Below, one piece after another: positions 53,856 to 62,817 of a DNA stretch of 64,000 nucleotides. The position numbers and the translations under genes were made by a program. Position 1 is the first letter of the stretch. Every line of letters starts with the position of its first letter. A model generated the notes under the pieces. It saw only the letters and a list, made by a program, of their open reading frames with translations, was not told the origin of the DNA and did no database searches. The stretch is from Rhodobiaceae bacterium (GTDB lineage Bacteria > Pseudomonadota > Alphaproteobacteria > Rhizobiales > TMED25), in contig JABIEF010000073.1 of NCBI GenBank assembly GCA_018651345.1, positions 1 through 64,000 on the forward strand. The letters are read 5' to 3'.

Positions 53856-54803
53856 ATGTTAAATAACAATATCATACCAGCCAATGCCTCAAGCATTAAA
53901 ATTGCAAGTAATATACTAAGAGAAAATGGAATTATTTCCTTTCCCACCGAGACCGTTTATGGATTAGGAGCATCTGCTCTTAGTAGTGATGCAATTGCTA
54001 AAATATATGCTGTTAAAAAAAGACCAAGATTTAATCCCTTAATCGTTCATGTTAGCTCATTGAAAAAAGCAAAGCAGATTGGAATTTTTAATGCTGAAAC
54101 TCAAAAGTTAGCGGAAATATTTTGGCCCGGTCCGTTAACTATTGTAGTTCCTATTAGGGAAAATAGTCTAATATCTGATCTAGTAACAGCAGGATTATCA
54201 ACGATAGCATTAAGGGTGCCATCAAATAATATTGCCCTAGATTTACTAAACTATTGTGATATTCCATTGGCTGCACCAAGTGCAAATCTATCTGGTACAG
54301 TTAGCCCAACAACTGCAAAACATGTATTTGATGATTTTCATGATTCAGTTGATATCATTCTTGACGGTGGTAGGTGTGAATATGGGATAGAATCAACTAT
54401 AATTCTTAGCTCTAAAGATGGATTTAAGCTACTAAGAGCTGGTTACATCACAGAAGATATTATTGAGAAAGAATTAGGTATAATAGTTCAAAAATATAAA
54501 TCATCAGCAATTATCGCTCCAGGGCAATTAGAAAAACACTATGCGCCAAAAGCAAAATTGAGATTAAACGCAAGCACATTATTGAAAGATGAAGAATTTA
54601 TTGGATTTGGAAAAGTTCCAGATGGCATTTCATCAACAATAAACTTGTCTATAAACGGTGATCTGGTTGAAGCAGCAATGAATTTATTCAGTATATTACG
54701 TTCTATTGATGATCTAAAATTAAATAATGTTGCTGTAGCTAAAATTCCAAATATAGGAATAGGAATAGCAATTAATGATAGACTACAAAGGGCAGCAATA
54801 TAA
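53856..54803 (+). CDS. tsaC: Threonylcarbamoyl-AMP synthase (Sua5/YrdC)
   Basis: A 315-residue enzyme making threonylcarbamoyl-AMP for the t6A37 modification of tRNAs. The YrdC domain (about 10-195) has ISFPTETVYGLGASAL, KKRPRFNPLIVHVSSL and PLAAPSANLSGTVSPTTA, followed by a Sua5-type C-terminal domain (about 205-310) that includes HYAPKAKLRL. The two-domain length marks the Sua5 type. The FAD-linked oxidase gene begins 29 bp downstream with an AAGGAG site, so the two may be co-transcribed. Confidence 0.93.
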   Translation: MLNNNIIPANASSIKIASNILRENGIISFPTETVYGLGASALSSDAIAKIYAVKKRPRFNPLIVHVSSLKKAKQIGIFNAETQKLAEIFWPGPLTIVVPIRENSLISDLVTAGLSTIALRVPSNNIALDLLNYCDIPLAAPSANLSGTVSPTTAKHVFDDFHDSVDIILDGGRCEYGIESTIILSSKDGFKLLRAGYITEDIIEKELGIIVQKYKSSAIIAPGQLEKHYAPKAKLRLNASTLLKDEEFIGFGKVPDGISSTINLSINGDLVEAAMNLFSILRSIDDLKLNNVAVAKIPNIGIGIAINDRLQRAAI

Positions 54804-54832
54804 AATTATAAGCTATAAGGAGAATTAATCTA

Positions 54833-56284
54833 ATGAGTAAGAATGTTGTGAATAATAGGGAGGGTTATGCGTACCCTGATCAAAACATAATGAATTTATT
54901 TTGTGGAATAGTGGGCGATTCAAATGTTTTATTAGATGAAAATGATATGCAATCATTTCTATCGGAGCCAAGGAATTTATATAAGGCAAAAGCGGCATGC
55001 GTAATTAAGCCAAGTTCAGTATTAGAGATTAGTAACATACTAAAAATAGCAAACGATAATAATATTGCAATAGTCCCCCAAGGTGGCAATACCGGATTAG
55101 TTGGCGGACAAGTGCCCTACGATAAAGGCAATGAAGTCATTTTGTCGCTTTCCAGGTTAAATAAATTAAGAGCGATTGATATAAGTACAAATTCTATAAC
55201 AATAGAAGCCGGCATGACCTTGGATAAAGTACAAAAATTAGCAGATGAAAACGATAGGTTATTCCCCCTAAGTCTAGGATCAGAAGGTTCCTGTCAAATT
55301 GGTGGCAATCTTGCAACTAATGCAGGTGGTACAGCGGTTATTGAATACGGTAACACCAGAGAGCTAACTTTAGGGCTAGAGGTAGTGTTAGCAGACGGGA
55401 AGATATTAAATGGATTAAAAAGTTTAAGGAAAGATAATACTGGCTATGATCTTAAAAATATATTTATAGGAAGCGAAGGAACTCTTGGTATAATTACAGC
55501 TGCAACGATGAAATTATTTCCAAAACCTAAAAACATAATTAGTACTTTTGTATCTTTAAGTAACTTAAATGCAGCCGTTGATTTATTAAATTTTCTACGC
55601 GAAGAAACTATGAATAAGATCACGAGTTTTGAATTAATGCCAAAGATTGGAATTGAATTAGTTCAAAAGCATAAACCAAATATAAATATTCCGTTAAAAG
55701 ATCTCAATGATTGGTCTGCTTTAATTGAATTTTCCTCCAATAGCACACTAGATTCAGCAAGAGATGATTTAGAGAATACTCTTTTTAAAGCTATCAATGA
55801 AAACTATATAACCGATTGTATAATTGCAGAATCCATATCTCAATCAATGGATTTTTGGAGAATAAGACATTTTATTGTTGAAGTTCAAGCTTATGAAGGC
55901 GGGAGCATTAAACATGATATTTCTATTCCAATTGCAAAAATACCTCAATTTATTAATGAAGCAAATAATATTGCAGAATCTGTATACCCCTCATCTCGCC
56001 CTATTCCCTTTGGGCACATTGGAGATGGTAATATTCATTATAATATTACCCAACCAATAAATGAAAATACAGATAAATTCATGGAAAAATGGCATGATAT
56101 GTCTAGTAAAGTGCATGATCTAGTTGTTAAGCTAAATGGTTCTATTAGCGCGGAGCATGGAATTGGTAGAATGAAAAGGGATGAATTATATGAAAGATCT
56201 GATTCTACCAAAAATTATATAATGAAGAATATAAAGAATGCATTAGATGCAAGAGGAATCCTTAATCCAGGAAAAGTATTGTAA
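54833..56284 (+). CDS. FAD-linked oxidase, D-2-hydroxyacid (2-hydroxyglutarate) dehydrogenase type
   Basis: A 483-residue VAO-family flavoprotein. The FAD-binding N-terminal half has VPQGGNTGLVGGQVP (about 82-96) and LGSEGSCQIGGNLATNAGGT (about 143-162). The C-terminal half ends with the metal-binding GHIGDGNIHYN (about 404-414) and SAEHGIGRMKRDEL (about 443-456). The pattern matches D-2-hydroxyglutarate or D-lactate/glycolate (GlcD) dehydrogenases; single-gene context fits D-2-hydroxyglutarate more than GlcDEF. It is followed after 46 bp by the Nudix gene. Confidence 0.85.
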   Translation: MSKNVVNNREGYAYPDQNIMNLFCGIVGDSNVLLDENDMQSFLSEPRNLYKAKAACVIKPSSVLEISNILKIANDNNIAIVPQGGNTGLVGGQVPYDKGNEVILSLSRLNKLRAIDISTNSITIEAGMTLDKVQKLADENDRLFPLSLGSEGSCQIGGNLATNAGGTAVIEYGNTRELTLGLEVVLADGKILNGLKSLRKDNTGYDLKNIFIGSEGTLGIITAATMKLFPKPKNIISTFVSLSNLNAAVDLLNFLREETMNKITSFELMPKIGIELVQKHKPNINIPLKDLNDWSALIEFSSNSTLDSARDDLENTLFKAINENYITDCIIAESISQSMDFWRIRHFIVEVQAYEGGSIKHDISIPIAKIPQFINEANNIAESVYPSSRPIPFGHIGDGNIHYNITQPINENTDKFMEKWHDMSSKVHDLVVKLNGSISAEHGIGRMKRDELYERSDSTKNYIMKNIKNALDARGILNPGKVL

Positions 56285-56318
56285 TCAATTCATATAAATA
56301 AGTTACCTGAACATATTT

Positions 56319-56333
56319 GGAGGTATAAAAATT
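56319..56333 (+). promoter_or_regulatory. Shine-Dalgarno GGAGG 7 nt before an ATT start codon
   Basis: GGAGG occupies 56319-56323 and ATT 56331-56333, with TATAAAA between. The in-frame upstream stop is at 56295-56297 and no ATG, GTG or TTG lies between it and 56403, where a GTG occurs in the middle of the first conserved beta strand. A CTG at 56307 lies upstream of the ribosome-binding site. Confidence 0.65.
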
Positions 56334-56744
56334 AATAGAGATTATCCTAAAAATCCATTATTTGGAGTTAGCTCATTAATTATTAGAGAAAGCAAAGTCC
56401 TTGTGGTAAAAAGATCCAATAAACCTGAAATATGGAGTCTTCCCGGAGGGCTAGTGGAGCTCGGTGAAACACAACAAAATGCTGCCATAAGAGAAGTTCA
56501 AGAAGAAACAAATGCAAATATAAGGATTATTAAATTCCTAGAGAATTTAGATATAATTATAAAAGATGAAAAGAGCCAAATAAAGAGACATTATATTTTG
56601 GCCGTTTTTGGCGGAGAATATATAAATGGTAACATTATCGCGGGGGACGATGCGATAGATGCTAGGTGGCTTGCAATTCAGGATATAAGCAGCATTAACA
56701 TGACCACTGGAACGGCTCAATTTATAATGAAATACAGAAAATAA
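56331..56744 (+). CDS. Nudix hydrolase (probable ATT start)
   Basis: A Nudix pyrophosphohydrolase of 137 residues when started at ATT (56331). The N-terminal strand (M)NRDYPKNPLFGVSSLII followed by KVLVVKRSNKPEIWSLPGG is standard for the family and is lost if the GTG at 56403 is used. The Nudix box reads GGLVELGETQQNAAIREVQ then EET, with the REuxEE core intact. Substrate is unknown; ADP-ribose or oxidised nucleotides are options. Its stop abuts the stop of the convergent acuI gene. The ATT start is supported by GGAGG at 7 nt. Confidence 0.85.
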   Translation: MNRDYPKNPLFGVSSLIIRESKVLVVKRSNKPEIWSLPGGLVELGETQQNAAIREVQEETNANIRIIKFLENLDIIIKDEKSQIKRHYILAVFGGEYINGNIIAGDDAIDARWLAIQDISSINMTTGTAQFIMKYRK

Positions 56745-57731
56745 TTATATATTTACTATATATCTTCCCTTGTGTTTTCCTTCTATAATTTTATTAGACG
56801 CTAACAAAACTTCATCAATACTTATATCAGTAATAACTGGTTTTATTAAATTTAAATCAATCAATTCGACCAATCTACCCCAAGCATATTCTCTTTTTTC
56901 TTTTTTACAATAAGCCGAATCAATTCCGAGTAATTTAATACCCCGAAGGATGAATGGAGCCATATTAGTATTTAAATTTATACCCTGTATTTGCCCGCAA
57001 ACAGAAATAACTCCTCCTCTAGCTGTTTGTGCAATTATATGAGAAAGAGTACCCCCTCCAATAACATCAACTGCACTAGCCCAAGTCTCTTTATCTACTA
57101 ATCGAGGAGTACCATTGAATACTTCACTATTAATAATTCGTTCGGCACCCAATCCTATAAGATGCTTTTCTTCATAAATCTTTCTAGTTGACGCAACAAC
57201 ACTAAATCCTAATTTTGACAGAATCATAATGGCAAAAGTTCCAACGCCACCCGTTGCACCTGTAACAACTATTTCACCCATATCAGGTGTAATGCCCGAT
57301 TCTTCGATTCCAATAACACAGAGCATTGCTGTTAACCCTGCTGTTCCTATAGACATAACATCATTGCAGGAAAACTGCTTTGGAACCTTTAATAACCATT
57401 CCGATTCAATTCTTGCATATTCAGAAAGACCACCATAATGAAGTTCTCCCATTCCATGGCCAGTAGCAAAAACACTATCTCCCCTTTTAAAAAACGGATT
57501 ATTAGAATCCTCAATAATACCTGCAAGGTCAATACCTGGTATCATTGGGAATTTTCTAACAACAGGAGCTTTACCGGTTAAAGCCAATGAATCTTTATAA
57601 TTAATACCGGATGACACAACCTTAATGATAGTATCTGCAGGCATTAAATCTTTAATATTGATTTTTTTTAATTTCGCTATTGTTAATTTATCTTCTTGCG
57701 ATAGATACCAAGCTCTAAATTTATTATCCAT
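56745..57731 (-). CDS. acuI: Acryloyl-CoA reductase AcuI/YhdH-type oxidoreductase
   Basis: A 328-residue zinc-free medium-chain dehydrogenase/reductase of the YhdH/AcuI group, which reduces acryloyl-CoA to propionyl-CoA with NADPH. Characteristic blocks are GINYKDSLALTGK (about 43-55), FPMIPGIDLAGII (about 61-73), GTAGLTAMLCVIGIEESG (about 129-146) and the NADPH loop VVTGATGGVGTFA (about 154-166). In marine bacteria this activity detoxifies acrylate from DMSP; no dmd or ddd gene is in the window. The family fit is good, and the substrate is inferred. Confidence 0.87.
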   Translation of the reverse strand: MDNKFRAWYLSQEDKLTIAKLKKINIKDLMPADTIIKVVSSGINYKDSLALTGKAPVVRKFPMIPGIDLAGIIEDSNNPFFKRGDSVFATGHGMGELHYGGLSEYARIESEWLLKVPKQFSCNDVMSIGTAGLTAMLCVIGIEESGITPDMGEIVVTGATGGVGTFAIMILSKLGFSVVASTRKIYEEKHLIGLGAERIINSEVFNGTPRLVDKETWASAVDVIGGGTLSHIIAQTARGGVISVCGQIQGINLNTNMAPFILRGIKLLGIDSAYCKKEKREYAWGRLVELIDLNLIKPVITDISIDEVLLASNKIIEGKHKGRYIVNI

Positions 57732-57873
57732 TAATTACCCAAATTATATAAATAAATACAATTAATATATTACAAGATATTCTTTAATATACTATAATTA
57801 AAATATTAATGATCAATAATCTATATTAGTAATTAAATAGATTTAATAAAATAATTATTATGTTAATTAAAAG

Positions 57874-58647
57874 ATGAAAAAAAATATACTAGAAGATAGA
57901 TCTGTAATAGAAATAAAAGGCGATGAATCGGTAAAATTCCTTCAGAATATACTGACCGCAGATATATCATTATTAAATGAAAATAATACACTAAGCTCCG
58001 CCTTACTCAGTCCGCAAGGAAAAATATTATTTGAAATGATAATTTATTCTCATGAGGGTAATATACTCATAGAAAGTAATGAAAATCTGCATAAAGAGTT
58101 AATTGAAAAACTCAATTTATATAAATTAAATTCAAATATAGAAATAAAATATCGTAAAGATCTAATTGTTTCATGGGAAAAATTAGATACCGAGGTAGGT
58201 CCAAATTTTTATACCGATCCACGCAACAAAGAATTAGGTCAAAGAGCAATCGTTCAAAAAGAAGAAAATTTAAAGAGTAATTTAGATTTATACCACAAGG
58301 TCAGGATAAGTCTAGGTATCCCTGAAATAGTTTATGATTATAATCAAAATACTATTTTTCCACACGAGGCAAATCTCAGTGATTTTAACGGTGTATCCTT
58401 ACATAAAGGTTGCTATATTGGCCAAGAAATAGTTTCAAGAATGCATTTTCGTGGAACTGTGAAAAAAAAATTTCATTTATTTAATTACGAAGGCAGTGTA
58501 TCTGCATTTAACGAAAATCTAGTACGCAACAATAAGATTATTGGAACATTTGGATCACATACAGAGGATAAAGTGCTAATCCTAATTAAATTACAAGAAT
58601 TGCAAGAAAACATAAAATTAGAAAAAATAAATTTATACTTATGTTAG
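57874..58647 (+). CDS. ygfZ: YgfZ/GcvT-domain protein (Fe-S cluster assembly, IbaG-independent factor)
   Basis: A 257-residue folate-binding-type protein of the YgfZ family, needed for maturation or repair of some Fe-S enzymes such as MiaB. The N-terminal DRSVIEIKGDESVKFLQNIL and SALLSPQGKILFEM blocks resemble GcvT. The YgfZ signature KGCYIGQEIVSRM with its Cys lies near residues 185-197. The protein is shorter at the C-terminus than E. coli YgfZ (326 residues), which is common in Alphaproteobacteria. It has its own AT-rich upstream region (143 bp) and precedes the phosphatase gene by 26 bp. Confidence 0.87.
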   Translation: MKKNILEDRSVIEIKGDESVKFLQNILTADISLLNENNTLSSALLSPQGKILFEMIIYSHEGNILIESNENLHKELIEKLNLYKLNSNIEIKYRKDLIVSWEKLDTEVGPNFYTDPRNKELGQRAIVQKEENLKSNLDLYHKVRISLGIPEIVYDYNQNTIFPHEANLSDFNGVSLHKGCYIGQEIVSRMHFRGTVKKKFHLFNYEGSVSAFNENLVRNNKIIGTFGSHTEDKVLILIKLQELQENIKLEKINLYLC

Positions 58648-58673
58648 ACGATAGTAATAATTAATAAGATAAT

Positions 58674-59180
58674 ATGAAAATTGTAATATCACCATTAAGT
58701 TTAGCAAATAAGATGATTGATAAATATAATGCAAATTATATAATTTCAATCTTATCTCCCGGTGCGTTATTTCCAGTATTTAATAATATTAAAGATGAAG
58801 ATCATCTTAAACTATCATTCAACGATATTATCTCACCCAGACAGAACCTAATTGAACCCTCCTTAGAACACGTAAAAAGTATTATAAATTTTTCAAAAAG
58901 ATGCGATAAGAGTGATACTCTTTTGATACATTGCTATGCCGGAATATCAAGATCAACAGCAGCCGCATTAATTCTATATTCTTATTATAAAAATAACCTA
59001 AGCGCAGATTCAATGGCAACAGAATTGATGTCTTTGTCTCCTTGCGCGAATCCTAATAGTTTATTATTAGCATTTGGTGACCGTGTGATAGGAAATAAAA
59101 ATACTTTAATGCAATGTCATATTTTATTGAAAAGACCAAAATTAGCGTATGAGAATGAACCGTTTATTTTAAATTGCTAA
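58674..59180 (+). CDS. Small protein-tyrosine-phosphatase-like protein
   Basis: A 168-residue cytosolic protein with the cysteine phosphatase P-loop HCYAGISRST (nucleophile Cys87, Arg93) and a plausible general-acid region around residues 50-62 (DIISPRQNL). A similar alphaproteobacterial family is annotated as tyrosine phosphatase or protein tyrosine phosphatase-like. Substrate is unknown. It follows ygfZ by 26 bp and may be co-transcribed. A small number of similar genes stand beside ygfZ in Alphaproteobacteria as far as I recall, without proof of function. Confidence 0.75.
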   Translation: MKIVISPLSLANKMIDKYNANYIISILSPGALFPVFNNIKDEDHLKLSFNDIISPRQNLIEPSLEHVKSIINFSKRCDKSDTLLIHCYAGISRSTAAALILYSYYKNNLSADSMATELMSLSPCANPNSLLLAFGDRVIGNKNTLMQCHILLKRPKLAYENEPFILNC

Positions 59181-59404
59181 TAAATTAAATAAATATTTAA
59201 TATATAAAATATATAAACTAAATTGATTTATTGTAGTTTAATTATTATATATAAATATGATGATTAAAAGTTGTTTACAGTATAGGATTAATATAATTAT
59301 ATATAAATATAGTAGTTGTAATTTAAATACTAGGGCGTATTGGTGAATATACCTATATACAGACATTCAATGAAAAAAATAATAGCAAATCAAAGAGTAT
59401 TATA
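59181..59404. other. Intergenic region upstream of nadA with direct repeats and a leader ORF
   Basis: About 224 bp, AT-rich. It holds a pair of 15-bp direct repeats (59244-59258 and 59296-59310) and a short ORF at 59370 that ends in the nadA start. Both could serve in regulating the nadABC operon. No known NAD-related riboswitch is recognisable by eye. Confidence 0.4.
59244..59310. repeat. Pair of 15-bp direct repeats upstream of nadA
   Basis: ATTATATATAAATAT occurs at 59244-59258 and again at 59296-59310, 52 bp apart (about five helical turns). They could be regulator half-sites or simple AT repetition. Confidence 0.35.
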
Positions 59405-59405
59405 A
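59370..59405 (+). CDS. Possible 11-codon leader peptide overlapping the nadA start
   Basis: ATG at 59370 opens MKKIIANQRVL and stops at TAA 59403-59405, sharing one base with the nadA ATG (TAATG). nadA has no good Shine-Dalgarno of its own (weak AAAGAG), so translation could be coupled to this leader. No conserved amino acid run suggests attenuation by a particular amino acid. The leader itself lacks an obvious ribosome-binding site, so this is tentative. Confidence 0.25.
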   Translation: MKKIIANQRVL

Positions 59406-60421
59406 TGGAAACCTCAATAGAAATTCCAAATCTCGAATATAATAATGATGTTGCAAATGAAATGGCTCCGTATTACGAAAAGGTAAAGTCAGTAATACCA
59501 AAAATCGAATGGCCTGTTCACGCTCCTTATATAAAGGCAATCAATGAGTTAAAAAAACAAAGAAATGCAGTACTGTTAGCACATAATTACCAAACGCCAG
59601 AAATATACCATTGTGTAGCAGATTTCGTTGGAGATAGTCTCGCATTGTCAAAAGAAGCTGCAAGAACAGAAGCAGACATAATTATTCAATGCGGCGTGCA
59701 TTTTATGGCAGAAACATCAAAAATACTAAGTCCAAATAAAATGGTCTTAGTACCTGACCTAGATGCAGGTTGTTCTCTTGCAGAATCTATTACCGGAGAT
59801 GATGTAAGAAAACTAAAACAAAAATATCCAGGAGTTCCAGTTGTTACATACGTCAACACTTCTGCGGATGTTAAAGCCGAATCTGATATTTGTTGTACAT
59901 CAGGGAATGCATTAGAAATAATAGAATCACTTGGTGCTAAAAAAGTATTATTTCTCCCAGATAAATATCTAGCGCAAAATATTGCTAAACAAACAGATGT
60001 TGAAATTATTTGGTGGGAAGGCAGTTGCATAGTTCACGAACTATTTACCCCCGAAGAATTACATCAAGCGAGAGAAAACGAAGAGGATTTAATAATAATC
60101 GCTCATCCAGAATGCCCACCTAACGTTGTTGAGGCTGCAGATTTCTCAGGTTCCACAGCCAATATGATTAGTTATATCAAAGAAAATCAACCAAAAAAAG
60201 TTATGATGGTTACAGAGTGCTCAATGAGCGATAATGTTTCTGCCGTAAACCCAAATGTTCAATTTATAAGGCCTTGTAATCTCTGCCCTTATATGAAAAA
60301 AATTACATTACCTAAAATATTAGATAATTTAATATATCTTAATAATGAGGTTAAAATTGACCCCCTTATTGCAGCAAAAGCTTTTAATGCAGTTGATAGA
60401 ATGATAAATTTAAAAATTTAA
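59405..60421 (+). CDS. nadA: Quinolinate synthase
   Basis: A 338-residue [4Fe-4S] enzyme that condenses iminoaspartate with dihydroxyacetone phosphate to quinolinate, in de novo NAD synthesis. The likely cluster Cys residues lie in IIQCGVHFMAE, SDICCTSGNA and RPCNLCPYMKK. VLLAHNYQTPEIYHC (about 56-70) supplies the substrate His/Tyr residues. It leads nadA-nadB-nadC, which are packed with 16 bp and overlapping ends. The product feeds NadC. Firm assignment. Confidence 0.95.
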   Translation: METSIEIPNLEYNNDVANEMAPYYEKVKSVIPKIEWPVHAPYIKAINELKKQRNAVLLAHNYQTPEIYHCVADFVGDSLALSKEAARTEADIIIQCGVHFMAETSKILSPNKMVLVPDLDAGCSLAESITGDDVRKLKQKYPGVPVVTYVNTSADVKAESDICCTSGNALEIIESLGAKKVLFLPDKYLAQNIAKQTDVEIIWWEGSCIVHELFTPEELHQARENEEDLIIIAHPECPPNVVEAADFSGSTANMISYIKENQPKKVMMVTECSMSDNVSAVNPNVQFIRPCNLCPYMKKITLPKILDNLIYLNNEVKIDPLIAAKAFNAVDRMINLKI

Positions 60422-60437
60422 ACTAGGATCAGTAATC

Positions 60438-61961
60438 ATGACAGACAAAAATACTGTCATTATAATAGGAGCTGGTCTTGCAGGACTATTTACAGCATTA
60501 AAACTAGCTCCATTAAATGTGAAAGTTATATCATCAAAGTCCCTAGGGTCTGGCACTTCTAGTCAATGGGCTCAAGCCGGGATAGCCGCCGCTGTTGGTC
60601 AAAATGACTCTGCAAATTTACATAAACATGACACGATATCTGTTGGTGCTGGAATAGTTGATGAATATGCTGCCGGGATTATGGTTGAGGCTGGACCAAA
60701 TAGAATTAATGATTTGATAAACTTAGGCGTTCCCTTCGATAAAGAATCTAATAATAAACTTCTATTAAAAAAAGAAGCTGCACATGGCATAAATAGAATA
60801 GTTTCTGTTAATGGAGATATGACCGGAAAAGCAATAATGAAAACGTTGTCTGAAACTGTTAAAAAATCAAATCACATAGATGTCATAGAAAATTTTAATG
60901 CCGTTGAATTATTAAAAGATCAAGATGGTATTTTTGGAGTTGTTATACAATCGAATCTAGATAATAAAAAAGAACAAAGATTATACTCTAGGAATATTAT
61001 TATAGCTACTGGTGGCATTGGCCAATTATATGAAGTGACAACTAATGCAATAGAAGCTAAAGGTGATGGTATCGCTATTGCAGCCCGTATCGGTGCAGAT
61101 TTATCAGACTTAGAGTTTGTACAATTTCATCCAACTGCATTTAATATAGGGATTGACCCTGCCCCCCTTGCAACAGAAGCCTTGAGGGGAGATGGAGCTA
61201 AAATTATAAATGAGAATGAAGAAAGGTTTCTTTTAAGAAGTCATCCAGAAGCAGAATTAGCTCCTAGAGATATTGTTGCGCGAGCAATCTATAATGAGAT
61301 CAAAAGTGGACATAAAGTGTTTTTAGATTGTAGAGGGGTATTAGGAAAGAGCATGAAAGAAACATTTCCTACAGTCTATAATTTTTGCAAAAAAAATAAC
61401 ATTGACCCAGAAAAAAAACCTATTCCTATTGCTCCTGCAGCACATTATCATATGGGAGGTATTACTACTGATGCGAACGGTAAAACAAATATAGCTGGAT
61501 TGTGGGCATGCGGAGAAACAGCTTCAACTGGTGTGCATGGTGCAAATAGATTAGCATCAAATTCTTTGCTTGAGGCAATAGTGTTTGCATCTATAATAGC
61601 AAAGAATATAAAGTCTTTACCTAACAAAAATCTTATTATTAAAAATAATAAATTTTCTCAATCTAATGTAGTAGAAATTAATTCAAAAGACCTAAAAATT
61701 CTAAAATCAATAATGACAAATAAAGTTGGGGTAGAAAGAAATGGGAAAGAATTAAATGAAGCCTTTAACGATGTCTCGATATTAAATCAAAAATATAAAA
61801 AAATTAATCAAATAAATAATACTATTATAACCTCACTTCTTATAATTAAATCTGCTATAAATAGAAAAGAGCATCGTGGAAGTCACTATAGATCGGATTT
61901 TCCAGAAACTAATTCATTGTTAAAAAATAGAAGCAAAATAACAATTAAAGATATAACCTAA
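60438..61961 (+). CDS. nadB: L-aspartate oxidase
   Basis: A 507-residue FAD enzyme that oxidises L-aspartate to iminoaspartate for NadA. The FAD motif is IIGAGLAGLFTALKL (about 9-23), GTSSQWAQAGIAAAVG (about 38-53) binds the substrate, and APAAHYHMGGITTDANG with GVHGANRLASNSLLEA mark the active-site His and FAD end. The C-terminal helical domain is somewhat shortened but keeps EHRGSHYRSDFP. Its stop overlaps the nadC start (TAATG). Confidence 0.95.
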   Translation: MTDKNTVIIIGAGLAGLFTALKLAPLNVKVISSKSLGSGTSSQWAQAGIAAAVGQNDSANLHKHDTISVGAGIVDEYAAGIMVEAGPNRINDLINLGVPFDKESNNKLLLKKEAAHGINRIVSVNGDMTGKAIMKTLSETVKKSNHIDVIENFNAVELLKDQDGIFGVVIQSNLDNKKEQRLYSRNIIIATGGIGQLYEVTTNAIEAKGDGIAIAARIGADLSDLEFVQFHPTAFNIGIDPAPLATEALRGDGAKIINENEERFLLRSHPEAELAPRDIVARAIYNEIKSGHKVFLDCRGVLGKSMKETFPTVYNFCKKNNIDPEKKPIPIAPAAHYHMGGITTDANGKTNIAGLWACGETASTGVHGANRLASNSLLEAIVFASIIAKNIKSLPNKNLIIKNNKFSQSNVVEINSKDLKILKSIMTNKVGVERNGKELNEAFNDVSILNQKYKKINQINNTIITSLLIIKSAINRKEHRGSHYRSDFPETNSLLKNRSKITIKDIT

Positions 61962-62815
61962 TGATAAAAATTGATCCAATTCCACCTCATATAATAAAAA
62001 AGTCCGTCAAGTATGCTATCGCAGAAGACCTAGGTCAAATAGGCGACTTAACAAGCAACTATCTTATTAGCAAAGATCAAGAGAATGAATGGGTAATTAC
62101 GTCCAATCAAAATGGAATAGTTGCAGGAATAAACTGCGCTGAATATGCATTCAGTTTTATTGACAAAGATATATGTTTCAATGCTTTTATTGATGACGGA
62201 GAAAAAGTTATAACAGATACTAAAATAGCATCAATATCTGGAAGAAGTTTATCTATTTTAACGGCGGAAAGAACTGCCTTAAATTTTATAGGACACTTAT
62301 CAGGAATTGCTAGCGAAACAAATAAATATGTTGAATTGACAAAACATACAAAGGCCAAAGTTGTCTCAACAAGAAAAACAACTCCAGGAATAAGGGCATT
62401 AGAAAAGTATGCCATACGTTGTGGTGGAGGATTTAATCATAGATTAGGCTTAGATTATGCAATTTTAATTAAAGATAATCATATCGAAGCAGTAGGTAGC
62501 GTAAAAGAAGCCTTAAAATTAGCAAAACAAAAAGCTAGTCATTTAATGTCTATTGAAATTGAAGTTGATACTATCGAACAATTAGAGGAAGCACTAATGT
62601 GTGATGCAAAGATAATACTTTTAGACAATATGACAATTGATAACTTAAAAGCTGCAGTTAAAATGAATAATGGGCGGGCTATCTTAGAGGCATCAGGTAA
62701 TATAAACGAAAATAATGTATTAGAAGTTGCAGAAACAGGTGTCGATATAATATCAATTGGAAGATTAACTCATTCTTCGCCTTCATTAGACATAAGTTTA
62801 CACTGTAGCAGATAA
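61961..62815 (+). CDS. nadC: Nicotinate-nucleotide pyrophosphorylase (carboxylating)
   Basis: A 284-residue quinolinate phosphoribosyltransferase giving nicotinate mononucleotide. EDLGQIGDLTSNYLI (about 20-34), VVSTRKTTPGIRALEKYA (about 135-152) and GGFNHRLGLDYAILIKDNHIEAVG (in parts, about 157-179) are the standard substrate-binding blocks; LEASGNINENNVLEVAETGVDIISIG closes the barrel. The start overlaps the nadB stop codon. It completes the de novo NAD operon and converges on ppdK with 2 bp between. Confidence 0.96.
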   Translation: MIKIDPIPPHIIKKSVKYAIAEDLGQIGDLTSNYLISKDQENEWVITSNQNGIVAGINCAEYAFSFIDKDICFNAFIDDGEKVITDTKIASISGRSLSILTAERTALNFIGHLSGIASETNKYVELTKHTKAKVVSTRKTTPGIRALEKYAIRCGGGFNHRLGLDYAILIKDNHIEAVGSVKEALKLAKQKASHLMSIEIEVDTIEQLEEALMCDAKIILLDNMTIDNLKAAVKMNNGRAILEASGNINENNVLEVAETGVDIISIGRLTHSSPSLDISLHCSR

Positions 62816-62817
62816 AT

